Shown: one piece after another, positions 26,791-36,788 of the stretch
Layout: each line of letters starts with the position of its first letter
How positions within the stretch are numbered: the stretch's first letter is position 1
NCBI RefSeq assembly: GCF_012927485.1
Contig: NZ_JABBPC010000032.1
Coordinates: 1-64,000 of the forward strand
Direction of reading: 5' to 3'
Source: Polaromonas sp.
GTDB lineage: Bacteria; Pseudomonadota; Gammaproteobacteria; Burkholderiales; Burkholderiaceae_C
Length of the DNA stretch: 64,000 bases
Program-made: the position numbers and the translations under genes
Notes under the pieces: generated by a model
What the model was told of the DNA's origin: nothing
Database searches by the model: none
Seen by the model: the letters and a program-made list of their open reading frames with translations, nothing else

Positions 26791-28593
26791 TCAGAATGTG
26801 CGGACCTGGGGCGGAATGGACTCAACTGTCAGCGGCTTGAGGACAACCGGCTTGTAGCTGAGGGTGTTCGTCGCGCTGTGCCACAGCGAGTGTTTGAGCC
26901 AGTTTTTGTCGTCACGACCGAGCGGGCAATCGACGTCGTCGGCAGGGCGCTCATATTCCAGAACGGTGTGGGCGCCACGGCATTCATGCCGCGCGGCAGC
27001 CGAAACCATGGTCGCCTGCGCCACTTCGATCATATTTTCGACCTCAAGGGCTTCAATGCGAGCGGTGTTGAAAATTTTCGACTTGTCAGCCAGGGCGATG
27101 TTGCCGACGCGTTCGCGCAGCTTGGCGATTTTGTCGACACCTTCGTCCATGCTGACCTGCGTGCGGAATACGCCCGCGTGCAGCTGCATGGTCGCCCGGA
27201 TGTCGTCGGCCACTCGTTGTGCGTATTCGCCTCCCGTGGTCGATTCCAGCCGGCTCAGGCGCGCCAGCGAGGCGTCGGCTGCATCGGCGGGCAGGGGTTT
27301 GTGGGCTTTGTTCTTCTGATTGAACTCAACGATGTGATTGCCCGCGGCGCGCCCGAAGACCAGCAGATCGAGCAAGGAATTGCAGCCCAGCCGGTTGGCG
27401 CCGTGCACGCTGACGCAGGAACATTCGCCCACCGCATAAAGACCGTTAACAACCTCGCTGACGCCGTTCTTCGGCGCGACCACCTGCCCGTGGATGTTGG
27501 TCGGGATACCGCCCATCTGGTAGTGATTGGTCGGGACCACCGGAATCGGCTCACGGGTGATGTCGACGTTGGCGAAGTTATGGCCGATCTCGAACACCGA
27601 CGGCAGTCGCTTCATGATGGTCTCGACACCCAGATGGGTCATGTCGAGGTTGATGTAATCCTTGTTCGGCCCACAACCGCGGCCTTCCTTGATTTCCCGG
27701 TCCATGCAGCGTGACACAAAATCGCGTGTCGCCAGGTCTTTGTAAGCGGGCGCGTAGCGTTCCATGAAGCGCTCGCCATCGCTGTTGCGCAAAATGGCTC
27801 CTTCGCCGCGGCAGCCCTCGGTCAGCAGTACGCCAGCGCCATGCACGCCGGTCGGGTGAAACTGCCAGAACTCCATGTCTTCCAGCGGAATGCCGGCCCG
27901 TGCCGCTATGCCCAGGCCGTCACCGGTGTTGATGAAGGCGTTGGTCGATGCCGCAAAAATACGGCCCGCGCCGCCGCTGGCCATCAGCACGGTCTTGGCT
28001 TCAAGAATGTGTACGTCGCCGGTTTCCATTTCGAGCGCGATCACACCCACCACGTCGCCTTCTGCGTCGCGGATCAAGTCCAGCGCCATCCACTCCACAA
28101 AGAAGTTGGTACGGGCCTTGACGTTTTGCTGGTACAGCGTGTGCAGCATCGCGTGGCCGGTCCGGTCGGCCGCGGCGCACGCGCGCTGCACTGCTTTTTC
28201 GCCGTGGTTACTCGTGTGGCCGCCGAACGGACGCTGGTAAATCGTACCGTCGGGGTTGCGGTCGAACGGCATCCCGAAATGCTCGAGTTCATAAACGACA
28301 TTGGGCGCTTCGCGGCACATGAACTCAATCGCATCCTGGTCGCCGAGCCAGTCGCCGCCCTTGACGGTGTCGTAGAAATGGTAATCCCAGTTGTCCTCGC
28401 TCATATTCGACAGCGATGCAGCGATGCCGCCCTGCGCCGCCACGGTATGCGAGCGCGTCGGGAATACTTTGGAGAGGACCGCGACGTTCAAACCGGCATT
28501 GGCCAGTTGCAGCGAAGCACGCATGCCGGAGCCGCCGGCCCCGATGATCACCACGTCGAATTTTCGTTTGGGAAGATTGGAAGATACAGTCAT
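26791..28593 (-). CDS. sdhA: Succinate dehydrogenase flavoprotein subunit
   Basis: SdhA oxidises succinate to fumarate with covalently bound FAD. The 600-residue protein begins with the dinucleotide fold VVIIGAGGSGMRASLQLANA and carries the FAD-attaching His in SHTVAAQGGIAASL. Active-site segments include QFHPTGVHGAGVLLTEGCRG, and the C-terminal half has the helical domain expected of the family. Length is standard. Confidence 0.97.
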   Translation of the reverse strand: MTVSSNLPKRKFDVVIIGAGGSGMRASLQLANAGLNVAVLSKVFPTRSHTVAAQGGIAASLSNMSEDNWDYHFYDTVKGGDWLGDQDAIEFMCREAPNVVYELEHFGMPFDRNPDGTIYQRPFGGHTSNHGEKAVQRACAAADRTGHAMLHTLYQQNVKARTNFFVEWMALDLIRDAEGDVVGVIALEMETGDVHILEAKTVLMASGGAGRIFAASTNAFINTGDGLGIAARAGIPLEDMEFWQFHPTGVHGAGVLLTEGCRGEGAILRNSDGERFMERYAPAYKDLATRDFVSRCMDREIKEGRGCGPNKDYINLDMTHLGVETIMKRLPSVFEIGHNFANVDITREPIPVVPTNHYQMGGIPTNIHGQVVAPKNGVSEVVNGLYAVGECSCVSVHGANRLGCNSLLDLLVFGRAAGNHIVEFNQKNKAHKPLPADAADASLARLSRLESTTGGEYAQRVADDIRATMQLHAGVFRTQVSMDEGVDKIAKLRERVGNIALADKSKIFNTARIEALEVENMIEVAQATMVSAAARHECRGAHTVLEYERPADDVDCPLGRDDKNWLKHSLWHSATNTLSYKPVVLKPLTVESIPPQVRTF

Positions 28594-28631
28594 AATTTTT
28601 TACAGTTGGTCGTCAAAAAGTCAGAAGGGAT

Positions 28632-28997
28632 TCAGAGGCGCCACAGCACCTGAATACCCCAGCCGGCGCAAGCAACCATCCACACCATGGTGAATACCTG
28701 CAAAGGCAGCCGCAACTGGACTGGTTTGATGTAGTCCATCCAGATGTCGCGCATGCCCACCCACACGTGCATTAGCAGGGCGATGATGACGGTGAAAGTC
28801 AGCACTTTCATCCATTGAGACGAAAAGATGCCGGACCATTTGTCGTAGCCGATAGGCCCTTTGCTGAAAATGATCTGCGCCAAAACCACCAGGGTAAAGA
28901 GGGCCATCAGGGTTGCCGTCACGCGCTGGGCCAACCAGTCACGCAGACCGTAGTGAGCGCCGACAGCGATGCGCTTGGAGCCGAAATTGACAGACAT
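28632..28997 (-). CDS. sdhD: Succinate dehydrogenase membrane anchor subunit SdhD
   Basis: The 121-residue anchor has three membrane helices and the quinone/heme segment LLMHVWVGMRDIWMDYIKP, which holds the heme His and the Asp-Tyr pair. ATG 28997 (MSVNFGSKRIAVGAHYG) is chosen. An in-frame start much further upstream would run into sdhC and lacks family resemblance. It lies 17 bp after sdhC and 38 bp before sdhA. Confidence 0.93.
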   Translation of the reverse strand: MSVNFGSKRIAVGAHYGLRDWLAQRVTATLMALFTLVVLAQIIFSKGPIGYDKWSGIFSSQWMKVLTFTVIIALLMHVWVGMRDIWMDYIKPVQLRLPLQVFTMVWMVACAGWGIQVLWRL

Positions 28998-29014
28998 AGT
29001 GTGCTTCCGTTGAA

Positions 29015-29461
29015 TTAGTAAAGGCCAAACAGCTTGGCGCCCAGCACGAGCGTGAGGGCGATGCTGACGACCAGCGTAAAGACGGCAGACGATTTGCCGA
29101 ACTCCTTGCTGACGGCCGCATGGTTGGTATCCATCACCAGATGGCGGAGACCTGCGATAAAGTGGTGCAGGTAGGCCCAGATCAGAGCCAGCGCGACCAG
29201 TTTCCAAAGCCCACCGGGCAGGCCCAGCATTCCCACATTGAATGCGGCCTTGAATTTCTCAAAGGAAAGATCAGAGGAAATCGAGGTGTCGAACATCCAG
29301 AGGGTAAAGGGCATCAGGAAGAACAGGATGGCCCCGCTGATGCGGTGCAGGATGGACACCAGTCCCGCAAGGGGGAGGCGATAACTGGGAAGATCGGTGA
29401 GGGCGTGGATGTTGCGAAACTCGGGCCGATTGGAACGCTGTTTAGATGCCAGCTCAGTCAT
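29015..29461 (-). CDS. sdhC: Succinate dehydrogenase cytochrome b556 subunit SdhC
   Basis: The 148-residue anchor has three membrane helices. SILHRISGAILFFLMPFTLW carries the conserved quinone-site Ser/Arg, and AYLHHFIAGLRHLVMD carries the heme-ligand His. It is the first gene of the sdh unit. The 127-bp stretch between it and gntR (29462-29588) is AT-rich but contains no copy of the TCTTATATAAGA motif found at the mdh promoter. Confidence 0.93.
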   Translation of the reverse strand: MTELASKQRSNRPEFRNIHALTDLPSYRLPLAGLVSILHRISGAILFFLMPFTLWMFDTSISSDLSFEKFKAAFNVGMLGLPGGLWKLVALALIWAYLHHFIAGLRHLVMDTNHAAVSKEFGKSSAVFTLVVSIALTLVLGAKLFGLY

Positions 29462-29588
29462 TTTTTGGGCTTTCGTGGATTTTTATAACTGGTGGTAACC
29501 GGGGATGCGGTCGCCAGTCCAACCTTTTAATTCTATTGCAATGCAGCAAAGCTATTTGCAAACCTTGGTGGGTTCTCAAGTATTACCG

Positions 29589-30386
29589 TTAACTAAGCTC
29601 GTTTTTGTAATGGTGGGTGTCGGTGCGATAGAGGCCCCGGCGCAACTCCATGGGCAGGTCGTTATAAGTAAAGGCGGTACGCTCAACACTCAAAAGCGGC
29701 TCGCCGACCGGCACCTCAAGTAATTCGGCGGCGGCCGCATCGGCCGCAACCGCCCGGATTTTTTCTTCGGCACGCACCATGCGGACGCCGAATTCGGTTT
29801 CGAACAAGGCATACATCGGACCATGGTAAGTGGCGAGCCGCTCAGCGGTCAGGCCTTTAAACGGACCGGCTGGCAGCCAGACGTCTTCAAGAATGGTGGG
29901 TGCGCCCTGAAAAGCCAGCACCCGGCGCAGTTGCAACACGGCGTCGCCCGGACGCAGGGTGAGCGGGCGGGCAATGTCTGCAGAAGCCCGCTGACGTTTG
30001 CAGTCGATGATGCGCCGTTCGGCCGGCCCCTCGCTGCTGGTGTCGCCCTTGTCAGGCATCAATCGCAAGAAGCGGTACTGCACGTGGTGTTCGGCATGGG
30101 TCGCGACAAACGTGCCCTTGCCCTGGCGTCGCATGACGAGGTTTTCCGCGCTAAGCTCGTCTATCGCCTTGCGCACCGTGCCCTGGCTGACGCGAAATCG
30201 CGCCGCGAGGTCCATCTCGCTGGGAATTGATTCGCCCGGTTTCCACTCTCCCGTCTGAAGACTTTTCAGGATCAAGACCTTGATTTGTTGATACAGCGGG
30301 CTAAAAGCCGGCGTAACACCCGCGCCCGCCTCGCTGGCGGCAGTGAGGGCGACGGGGTGGGTCAATGGGGACAAAATGGTTGCCAT
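29589..30386 (-). CDS. GntR-family regulator with UTRA domain
   Basis: The 265-residue protein has a GntR winged helix (DLAARFRVSQGTVRKAIDEL and the wing RRQGKGTFVATHAEHHVQYR) followed by a UTRA effector-binding domain of the HutC/FarR type (VLQLRRVLAFQGAPTILEDV, near residue 155, then LLSVERTAFTYNDLPMELRR). It is transcribed towards the sdh operon and is divergent from mdh. Its own promoter spans the 18-bp palindrome at 30456, which argues for autoregulation. By position it should respond to a TCA-cycle acid, but the ligand is unknown. Confidence 0.88.
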   Translation of the reverse strand: MATILSPLTHPVALTAASEAGAGVTPAFSPLYQQIKVLILKSLQTGEWKPGESIPSEMDLAARFRVSQGTVRKAIDELSAENLVMRRQGKGTFVATHAEHHVQYRFLRLMPDKGDTSSEGPAERRIIDCKRQRASADIARPLTLRPGDAVLQLRRVLAFQGAPTILEDVWLPAGPFKGLTAERLATYHGPMYALFETEFGVRMVRAEEKIRAVAADAAAAELLEVPVGEPLLSVERTAFTYNDLPMELRRGLYRTDTHHYKNELS

Positions 30387-30451
30387 GAAGACAGCGATTT
30401 AAATGGCGGTTCGACGCGCATCGGCTCGGTAGAAGGCAGGGAATTACCTGG

Positions 30452-30480
30452 AATCATATCTTATATAAGATATAAGACAA
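30452..30480 (-). promoter_or_regulatory. gntR promoter containing an 18-bp palindromic operator
   Basis: On the minus strand TTGTCT (30480-30475) and TATGAT (30458-30453) are separated by 16 bp. The perfect 18-bp palindrome with core TCTTATATAAGA (30456-30473) fills the spacer, so a bound repressor would block this promoter directly. Confidence 0.65.
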
Positions 30481-30481
30481 A

Positions 30482-30511
30482 TTGACTTCGTACATTTTTC
30501 AAGCGTAAAAT
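30482..30511 (+). promoter_or_regulatory. Predicted mdh promoter
   Basis: TTGACT at 30482-30487 and TAAAAT at 30506-30511 are separated by 18 bp. The palindromic operator ends 8 bp upstream of the -35 box, so the same regulator could act on mdh. The leader to the mdh ATG is about 150 bp. Confidence 0.6.
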
Positions 30512-30664
30512 ATGGCGCTGAGTTTAATGCGCAGCCTGCTCATTTTGGGGTTCTCTCCAAGCGGTTTAAGGCGATCCCAATTTATCCGAAAAGCCCGGGC
30601 TGACGCCAAATCTCTTATTTCACAATCTGTGCCAACCGATTTTTAACTTTTCTGGAGTTTCGTC

Positions 30665-31651
30665 ATGAGCAAAAAACCCGTTCGTGTTGCCGTTACTGGT
30701 GCAGCCGGCCAAATCGGTTATGCATTGCTGTTCCGCATTGCTTCTGGCGAAATGCTGGGCAAAGATCAACCGATCATCTTGCAACTGCTGGAAGTTCCTG
30801 TTGAAGGTCCCCAGAAAGCGCTCAAAGGCGTGATCATGGAGTTGGACGACTGCGCGTTTCCGCTGCTCGCCGGTATTGAGGCGCACAGCGACCCCATGAC
30901 CGCCTTTAAAGACACTGACTACGCCCTGCTGGTCGGTGCCCGCCCACGCGGTCCCGGCATGGAGCGCGCCGATCTGCTGGCTGCCAATGCCCAGATTTTC
31001 ACCGCCCAAGGAAAAGCACTCAATGCCGTCGCCAGCCGCAATGTCAAGGTGCTGGTCGTGGGAAACCCCGCCAACACCAATGCCTACATTGCGATGAAGA
31101 GCGCGCCAGATCTGCCAGGCAAAAACTTCACCGCCATGCTGCGTTTGGACCACAACCGCGCCCTGAGCCAGATCGCGGCCAAGACCGGCACGAAAGTGGC
31201 AGACATCGAACAACTCACGGTGTGGGGCAACCACTCGCCGACCATGTACGCCGATTACCGCTTCGCCACCGTCAATGGCAAGAACGTGAAAGATCTGATC
31301 AACGACCAGGTCTGGAATGCTGAGGTGTTTCTGCCTACCGTGGGCAAACGCGGCGCGGCCATCATCGAAGCGCGTGGCGTGTCCTCCGCAGCGTCCGCTG
31401 CCAATGCGGCGATTGATCACATGCGTGATTGGGCGCTGGGCTCCAACGGCAAGTGGGTCACGATGGGTGTGCCATCGACGGGTCAGTACGGCATCCCCAA
31501 AGACGTCATCTTCGGTTTCCCCGTGACCACCGAAGGCGGCGAATACAAATTGGTGCAAGGGCTTGCGATTGACGAATTCAGCCAGGAGCGGATCAACAAA
31601 ACTCTGAAAGAGTTGCAGGACGAGCAAGCCGGCGTAGCGCACTTGCTGTAA
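30665..31651 (+). CDS. mdh: Malate dehydrogenase
   Basis: Mdh oxidises malate to oxaloacetate with NAD. The 328-residue protein belongs to the LDH-like, cytosolic-type MDH group: Rossmann start [39 protein letters not shown] near residue 140, [16 protein letters not shown] near 162, and the catalytic His in [14 protein letters not shown] near 190. TTTTCTGGAGT lies upstream of the ATG. The CitE-like gene follows after 4 bp, so the two are probably co-translated. It is divergent from gntR and adjacent to the sdh-gltA unit. Confidence 0.97.
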   Translation: MSKKPVRVAVTGAAGQIGYALLFRIASGEMLGKDQPIILQLLEVPVEGPQKALKGVIMELDDCAFPLLAGIEAHSDPMTAFKDTDYALLVGARPRGPGMERADLLAANAQIFTAQGKALNAVASRNVKVLVVGNPANTNAYIAMKSAPDLPGKNFTAMLRLDHNRALSQIAAKTGTKVADIEQLTVWGNHSPTMYADYRFATVNGKNVKDLINDQVWNAEVFLPTVGKRGAAIIEARGVSSAASAANAAIDHMRDWALGSNGKWVTMGVPSTGQYGIPKDVIFGFPVTTEGGEYKLVQGLAIDEFSQERINKTLKELQDEQAGVAHLL

Positions 31652-31655
31652 TCCC

Positions 31656-32726
31656 ATGAAGGCCGCCCAGCCGTCTCAAGTTGCGAAAGCCCTCGCGGGG
31701 GAGCGCCGACCACGCGCGGTAAAAGGCGTGGGCGCAGTGCTGCATCCCCGGGAAGTTCTTCTGGGCGCTCAGGCGGCCTCTTGTGGTCTACCGGTTTGCG
31801 ATCATTACAGCGGGGTGGAGGCGCGAATGCGCAAAAGCCTTCAGTTGCAGGCCGAGATGATCGAAGAGTTTGGTGCTTGCGTTTTTGACGTCACGCTGGA
31901 CTGTGAAGACGGTGCGCCAATGGGCGGTGAAGCGGACCACGCGGCGATGGTGGTCGCGCTGGCCACCCTGGCCAGTGGCAAGGCGCGCGTTGCTGTCCGG
32001 GTGCATGCGGTGGGGCATCCCGCCTTTGAATCGGACATGGCCGTCATTGCGGGAAATCTGGCGGACACGATCTCGCACATTATGCTTCCCAAGGTGGAAT
32101 CCGTCGATGACGTGATCAAGGCCGAGCGAGCGTTGCGTGCTGCATCGGCCGACCATCTGCCGCTGCATGTGCTGATTGAGTCTCCGGCTGCTGTTCATCG
32201 CGTGTTTCAAATCGCCGCGCATCCCCGGGTGCAGTCCATTAGCTTCGGCCTGATGGATTTCGTCTCTGCTCATGGCGGCGCGATTCCGGCTGAAGGCATG
32301 AGCAGTCAGGGGCAGTTCTCCCACCCGCTGGTGGTGCGTGCGAAGCTGGAGATCGCTTCGGCCTGTCACGCCTACGGAAAGGTACCCTCGCATTGTGTGG
32401 TGACGGAGTTCAATGACCTTGGGGCCATAGAGATTGCCGCGCGACGTGCCGCCCGGGAACTGGGCTACACCCGCATGTGGAGCATCCACCCCAATCAGAT
32501 CCGTCCCATCCTCGCGGCCTTTTCCCCGAGCGAGAGCGAGATTGAAAAGGCGACAAAAATAATAGCTGCTGCCGACCGCTCTAACTGGGCGCCGATCAGT
32601 TTCGAGGGTAAATTGCACGACCGCGCAAGCTACCGATATTTCTGGCAAGTGCTTGAGCGGGCGCATCAGACCGGCAGGGCGCTTCCGCCAGAAGCGAAAA
32701 TCTATTTTCAGACGGCTCTTCACTGA
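31656..32726 (+). CDS. HpcH/HpaI aldolase/citrate lyase beta-like protein (CoA ester lyase family)
   Basis: This 356-residue TIM-barrel protein of the CitE-like group includes malyl-CoA and citramalyl-CoA lyases. Visible motifs are DCEDGAPMGGEADH with Asp82/Glu84/Asp85, an Arg-containing strand VAVRVHAVGHPAF near 115, LPKVESVDDVIKAE near 145, LIESPAAVHRVFQIA with the metal-ligand Glu near 175, and FGLMDFVSAHG with the metal-ligand Asp near 201. It starts 4 bp after mdh, so its substrate may derive from malate. No CitD or CitF partner is present, which argues against true citrate lyase. The precise substrate is not determinable. Confidence 0.82.
   Translation: MKAAQPSQVAKALAGERRPRAVKGVGAVLHPREVLLGAQAASCGLPVCDHYSGVEARMRKSLQLQAEMIEEFGACVFDVTLDCEDGAPMGGEADHAAMVVALATLASGKARVAVRVHAVGHPAFESDMAVIAGNLADTISHIMLPKVESVDDVIKAERALRAASADHLPLHVLIESPAAVHRVFQIAAHPRVQSISFGLMDFVSAHGGAIPAEGMSSQGQFSHPLVVRAKLEIASACHAYGKVPSHCVVTEFNDLGAIEIAARRAARELGYTRMWSIHPNQIRPILAAFSPSESEIEKATKIIAAADRSNWAPISFEGKLHDRASYRYFWQVLERAHQTGRALPPEAKIYFQTALH
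32551..32567 (+). repeat. 17-bp dyad inside the CitE-like gene
   Basis: The sequence GCGACAAAAATAATAGC is followed by TGCTGCCGAC. It is a degenerate copy with the ATAGC-TGCT end intact, translated in frame. Confidence 0.35.
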
Positions 32727-32766
32727 GCTATCACTCAGCAGGTCCGATCCAATTCAAGGAGACATC

Positions 32767-33333
32767 ATGAAAATCACCCACACCGCACCCGCTGTCGTCA
32801 CACTCGCCGCAGCGCTGCTAATGGCAGCCTCCAGCCTGGCGACCGCGCAGACGACCACCGGCCATACTGCCAAAAAGAAGAAGCCTGCGGTCAGCGCCAG
32901 CCGTACCAATCTCAAGAGTGCCGCTAAAAATGTGGCAGCGGGCATAGAAGCCGCCGAAGCGGCACTAACCCCTGCCGAGCTTCAAATTGCCGAGCGCGTG
33001 GAAGTGGGCAAGCTGCCGTGCGAACTCGGTGCATCGGTCACGCTCACCGCCGACGCCAAAGCACCCGGCTACTTTGATGTATTGGGGAAAAACTTCAAAT
33101 ACCGTATGTTCCCAGTCCCCACCACGACCGGTGCAATTCGCCTGGAGGACCAGAAAGCGGGTGCGGTATGGCTGCAACTGGCCAACAAATCGATGCTGAT
33201 GAACCAGAAACTAGGCGTTCGACTGGCTGATGAGTGCATGAGCCCGACGCAAGTGGCGATGGCCGAGGCGTTAAAGCTGAACCCGCTCCCGAGCGTGCTG
33301 GATGCGCCCAAGCCCGTGGCGATCACGAAATAA
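32767..33333 (+). CDS. Exported protein of unknown function between mdh and acnB
   Basis: The product is 188 residues with a cleavable signal peptide (hydrophobic core VVTLAAALLMAASSLATAQ, cleavage expected after TAQ near residue 28). A short lysine-rich stretch (KKKKP) follows, then a globular domain with two cysteines (LPCELGASVTL and LADECMSPTQVAM). I do not recognise a named family. ATG 32767 follows AAGGAG by 10 bp. It sits between the CitE-like gene and acnB in the same direction, so it may be transcribed with them, but its sequence gives no link to the TCA cycle. Confidence 0.75.
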   Translation: MKITHTAPAVVTLAAALLMAASSLATAQTTTGHTAKKKKPAVSASRTNLKSAAKNVAAGIEAAEAALTPAELQIAERVEVGKLPCELGASVTLTADAKAPGYFDVLGKNFKYRMFPVPTTTGAIRLEDQKAGAVWLQLANKSMLMNQKLGVRLADECMSPTQVAMAEALKLNPLPSVLDAPKPVAITK

Positions 33334-33388
33334 AACGCCTTTTTGACGCACGATTCCCTCAACGATTTTGAATACAGGAAAAGCCCGC

Positions 33389-36004
33389 ATGTCATCCGAG
33401 TTCTTGCAAACCTACCGCAACCATGTCGCCGAACGGGCGCTACTGGAGATTCCTCCTCTGCCTCTGTCGGCCAAGCAGACGGGTGAGGTCATTGAGCTGC
33501 TAAAGAATCCGCCCAAAGGCGAAGAAGCGTTTCTGGTGGAACTGATTACCCACCGGGTTCCGGCCGGTGTCGACAACGCGGCCAAAGTCAAGGCCAGCTA
33601 CCTGGCGGCGGTGGCGCACGGCACAGAAAAATGTGCGCTTATTTCACGCGTACACGCTACTCAACTGCTCGGCACCATGCTGGGCGGCTACAACATCAGC
33701 CCGCTGATCGAACTGCTCGACGACGCGCAAGAGAGCGTCGCGCGTCAAGCCGCCAGCGGCCTGAAAAACACCTTGCTGATGTTCGACCAGTTCCATGACG
33801 TCCAGGAAAAAGCCGACAAAGGCAACCCGTACGCCAAAGCGGTACTGCAGAGCTGGGCCGACGCGGAATGGTTCACCAGCCGCCCGGAAGTCCCCCCATC
33901 GATCCAGCTGACGGTCTTCAAAGTCGCCGGGGAAATCAACACCGACGATCTGTCTCCCGCGCCCGACGCATGGAGTCGCCCGGACATTCCGCTGCACGCG
34001 CTGGCCATGCACAAGAACGCACGTCCTGGCGTCACGCCCGAAGAAGACGGCAAGCGCGGTCCGGTTAAATTTATTAACGAACTCAAAGCCAGGGGAAACC
34101 TTGTGGCTTACGTCGGCGACGTGGTGGGCACTGGCTCATCGCGCAAGTCGGCGACCAACTCGGTGCTGTGGTTTACCGGCGAAGACATTCCCTTCGTTCC
34201 TAACAAGCGCTTCGGCGGTGTCTGCCTGGGCAGCAAAATCGCGCCGATTTTCTACAACACGATGGAAGACTCTGGCGCGTTGCCGATCGAGTTGGACGTC
34301 AGCCAGATGGCCATGGGCGATGTGATTGAACTGCGCCCCTATGACGGCAAGGCGCTGAAAGACGGCAAGGTGATTGCCGAGTTCAAGCTCAAGAGTGAGG
34401 TGCTGTTTGACGAAGTGCGCGCCGGTGGGCGTATTCCGTTGATCGTCGGCCGCGGACTGACCGCAAAGGCGCGTGCCGCATTGGGCTTGCCGGTGTCTAC
34501 CCAGTTCCGTTTGCCGCAGAACCCTACAGACAGCGGCCATGGGTTTACGCTGGCCCAAAAAATAGTCGGACGTGCGGTCGGCTTGCCAGCCGGTCAGGGC
34601 GTGCGTCCCGGCACATACTGCGAACCCAGGATGACGTCGGTGGGATCGCAAGACACCACCGGCCCGATGACCCGGGACGAGTTGAAAGATCTGGCTTGCC
34701 TGGGTTTTTCCGCGGACTTGGTGATGCAGTCGTTCTGCCACACCGCAGCGTACCCGAAGCCGGTTGACGTGAAAATGCATCATGAGTTGCCTGAGTTCAT
34801 GAGCGACCGCGGCGGCATCCCATTGCGCCCCGGCGATGGCATCATCCACAGCTGGCTCAACCGGATGCTACTGCCCGACACCGTCGGCACCGGCGGCGAC
34901 AGCCACACGCGTTTTCCGATCGGGATCAGCTTCCCGGCAGGTTCCGGTCTGGTCGCTTTCGGCGCCGCCACGGGCGTGATGCCGCTAGACATGCCCGAAA
35001 GTGTGCTGGTGCGTTTCAAAGGCAAGCTTCAGCCCGGCATCACACTGCGCGATCTGGTCAACGCGATTCCTCTGTACGCCATCAAGGCGGGTTTGTTGAC
35101 GGTTGCGAAGCAGGGCAAGAAAAACATTTTCTCGGGCCGCATCCTGGAAATCGAAGGCCTGCCTGACCTGAAAGTCGAGCAAGCCTTTGAATTGAGCGAT
35201 GCGTCGGCCGAGCGTTCTGCTGGCGGTTGCACCGTTCATTTGAACAAAGAGCCCATCATTGAGTACATCACCAGCAACATCACGATGCTGAAGTGGATGA
35301 TTGCGACAGGGTATTCGGATGTGCGCACGATCAAGCGTCGCATCGCCGCCATGGAAGCTTGGCTCGCAGACCCGAAACTGCTCAAGGCCGACGCCGACGC
35401 CGAATACGCTGCCGTCATCGAGATTGACCTGGCCGACATTCATGAGCCGATCGTGGCCTGCCCTAACGATCCGGACGACGTGAAGACGTTGAGCGATGTG
35501 GCAGGCGCCGTGATCGATGAAGTGTTCATCGGCAGTTGCATGACGAACATCGGCCACTTCCGCGCCGCCTCAAAACTACTCGAAGGCAAGCGTGATATTC
35601 CAGTCAAGCTGTGGATGGCGCCACCCACCAAAATGGATGCGAAGCAACTGAGCGAAGAAGGCCATTACGGCGTGCTCGGTTCAGCCGGTGCGCGCCTGGA
35701 AATGCCAGGCTGCAGCTTGTGCATGGGCAATCAGGCGCAGGTGAAAGAGGGCGCGACCGTCTTCTCCACCTCCACCCGCAATTTCCCCAATCGATTGGGG
35801 AAAAATTCCAATGTCTACCTGGGATCTGCGGAACTGGCTGCCATCTGCTCCAAGCTGGGGCGCATCCCGACCAAAGCGGAGTACATGGCGGACATGAGGG
35901 TGTTGGCTCCGGTCAGTGAGCAGGTGTACCGATATTTGAATTTTGACCAGGTCAAGGACTACACCGATCTGGCTGAAACCGTCAAGGACAGCGTGTCCGC
36001 TTAA
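33389..36004 (+). CDS. acnB: Aconitate hydratase B
   Basis: AcnB interconverts citrate and isocitrate and is the main vegetative aconitase in many proteobacteria. The 871-residue protein has the AcnB order: N-terminal HEAT-like domain, then the swivel domain ([39 protein letters not shown]), then the catalytic core ([35 protein letters not shown] and [13 protein letters not shown] with the cluster cysteines). ATG 33389 gives the conserved [17 protein letters not shown] start. A strong hairpin terminator follows about 50 bp after the stop. Confidence 0.97.
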   Translation: MSSEFLQTYRNHVAERALLEIPPLPLSAKQTGEVIELLKNPPKGEEAFLVELITHRVPAGVDNAAKVKASYLAAVAHGTEKCALISRVHATQLLGTMLGGYNISPLIELLDDAQESVARQAASGLKNTLLMFDQFHDVQEKADKGNPYAKAVLQSWADAEWFTSRPEVPPSIQLTVFKVAGEINTDDLSPAPDAWSRPDIPLHALAMHKNARPGVTPEEDGKRGPVKFINELKARGNLVAYVGDVVGTGSSRKSATNSVLWFTGEDIPFVPNKRFGGVCLGSKIAPIFYNTMEDSGALPIELDVSQMAMGDVIELRPYDGKALKDGKVIAEFKLKSEVLFDEVRAGGRIPLIVGRGLTAKARAALGLPVSTQFRLPQNPTDSGHGFTLAQKIVGRAVGLPAGQGVRPGTYCEPRMTSVGSQDTTGPMTRDELKDLACLGFSADLVMQSFCHTAAYPKPVDVKMHHELPEFMSDRGGIPLRPGDGIIHSWLNRMLLPDTVGTGGDSHTRFPIGISFPAGSGLVAFGAATGVMPLDMPESVLVRFKGKLQPGITLRDLVNAIPLYAIKAGLLTVAKQGKKNIFSGRILEIEGLPDLKVEQAFELSDASAERSAGGCTVHLNKEPIIEYITSNITMLKWMIATGYSDVRTIKRRIAAMEAWLADPKLLKADADAEYAAVIEIDLADIHEPIVACPNDPDDVKTLSDVAGAVIDEVFIGSCMTNIGHFRAASKLLEGKRDIPVKLWMAPPTKMDAKQLSEEGHYGVLGSAGARLEMPGCSLCMGNQAQVKEGATVFSTSTRNFPNRLGKNSNVYLGSAELAAICSKLGRIPTKAEYMADMRVLAPVSEQVYRYLNFDQVKDYTDLAETVKDSVSA

Positions 36005-36050
36005 AGTTCGTTTGACCAGAGCCGGCGGCATCACGAGTGGTCGGATAAAT

Positions 36051-36088
36051 AAAAAAGCTCTGCTGTAAATACGGCCGGGCTTTTTTTT
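36051..36088 (+). terminator. Rho-independent terminator after acnB
   Basis: AAAAAAGCTC pairs with GGGCTTTTTT (ten pairs, one wobble) around a 16-base loop, with eight T in total on the right side. Symmetry of the A and T runs would let it work in both directions. Confidence 0.75.
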
Positions 36089-36177
36089 GCGGGGATGAAT
36101 ATGTGCTGGTCGGCTGGCCCGCGCCAGTTCGAGCGGCGTCTAGTGCACTCTGCGTGCAGCTAGACGGCATTCAACCT

Positions 36178-36681
36178 TTACGACATCCGTAATTCCTTGT
36201 GCTCGCCCAGATCGCGCGGGGGCTCACCGGTGAAGGCTGCCTTTGCCATTTTTGCCAGCTGAACCATCTTGCTTTCCTTCACATCCCAGTATTCCGCGTG
36301 ATTGATACGTACTTCCATCAACGCCAGGTCGGGGTCGGTCGGACCGCCCGGAAACCAGGCCTTGGCCATGGGGGACCAAAGCGTTTCTTTCTTGCCGGAG
36401 TCTTCGACAAGAAACGCGTCGCCTGAGACCGACACGTAGCGGTCGTCGCTTGGACTGCTGTAAGCCACGTTGACATGGTTGTCTTGCTGAATCTGACTGT
36501 CCACTTCACTTTTACGGGAAATAAAAAAGAAAAGCGTAGCGGCCTCATCCATAGACCTGTTCTGGGTGGTCAGCGGCAGGCTGTGAAGCATGCCATTGGC
36601 ATGGCGATGGGTGAACATACCGAATCTGATGTCTTTGATCAGATCCCAAAGTTTTTCATGGTCGGACGGGATGGTGCTCAT
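36178..36681 (-). CDS. Pyridoxamine 5'-phosphate oxidase-related flavin protein (general stress type)
   Basis: The 167-residue split-barrel protein resembles the YdaG/general stress protein 26 group: IRFGMFTHRHANGMLHSLPL and LFFFISRKSEVDSQIQQDNH, then VNVAYSSPSDDRYVSVSGDA. The region LWSPMAKAWFPGGPTDPDLALMEV is typical of this group. Members bind FMN or F420-like flavins and often lack true PdxH activity; a real pdxH is encoded elsewhere in this window. The role is unknown beyond the fold. Confidence 0.85.
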   Translation of the reverse strand: MSTIPSDHEKLWDLIKDIRFGMFTHRHANGMLHSLPLTTQNRSMDEAATLFFFISRKSEVDSQIQQDNHVNVAYSSPSDDRYVSVSGDAFLVEDSGKKETLWSPMAKAWFPGGPTDPDLALMEVRINHAEYWDVKESKMVQLAKMAKAAFTGEPPRDLGEHKELRMS

Positions 36682-36788
36682 ACAGACTCCGTTGAGTAGT
36701 TAATTTCTCTACGGAATTTAGGCGATCTGAGAAAAGTCGGTCATCAGCCGCCGTCCAAAGTACGTGTCGGTGCTGGCTGACATACGCA

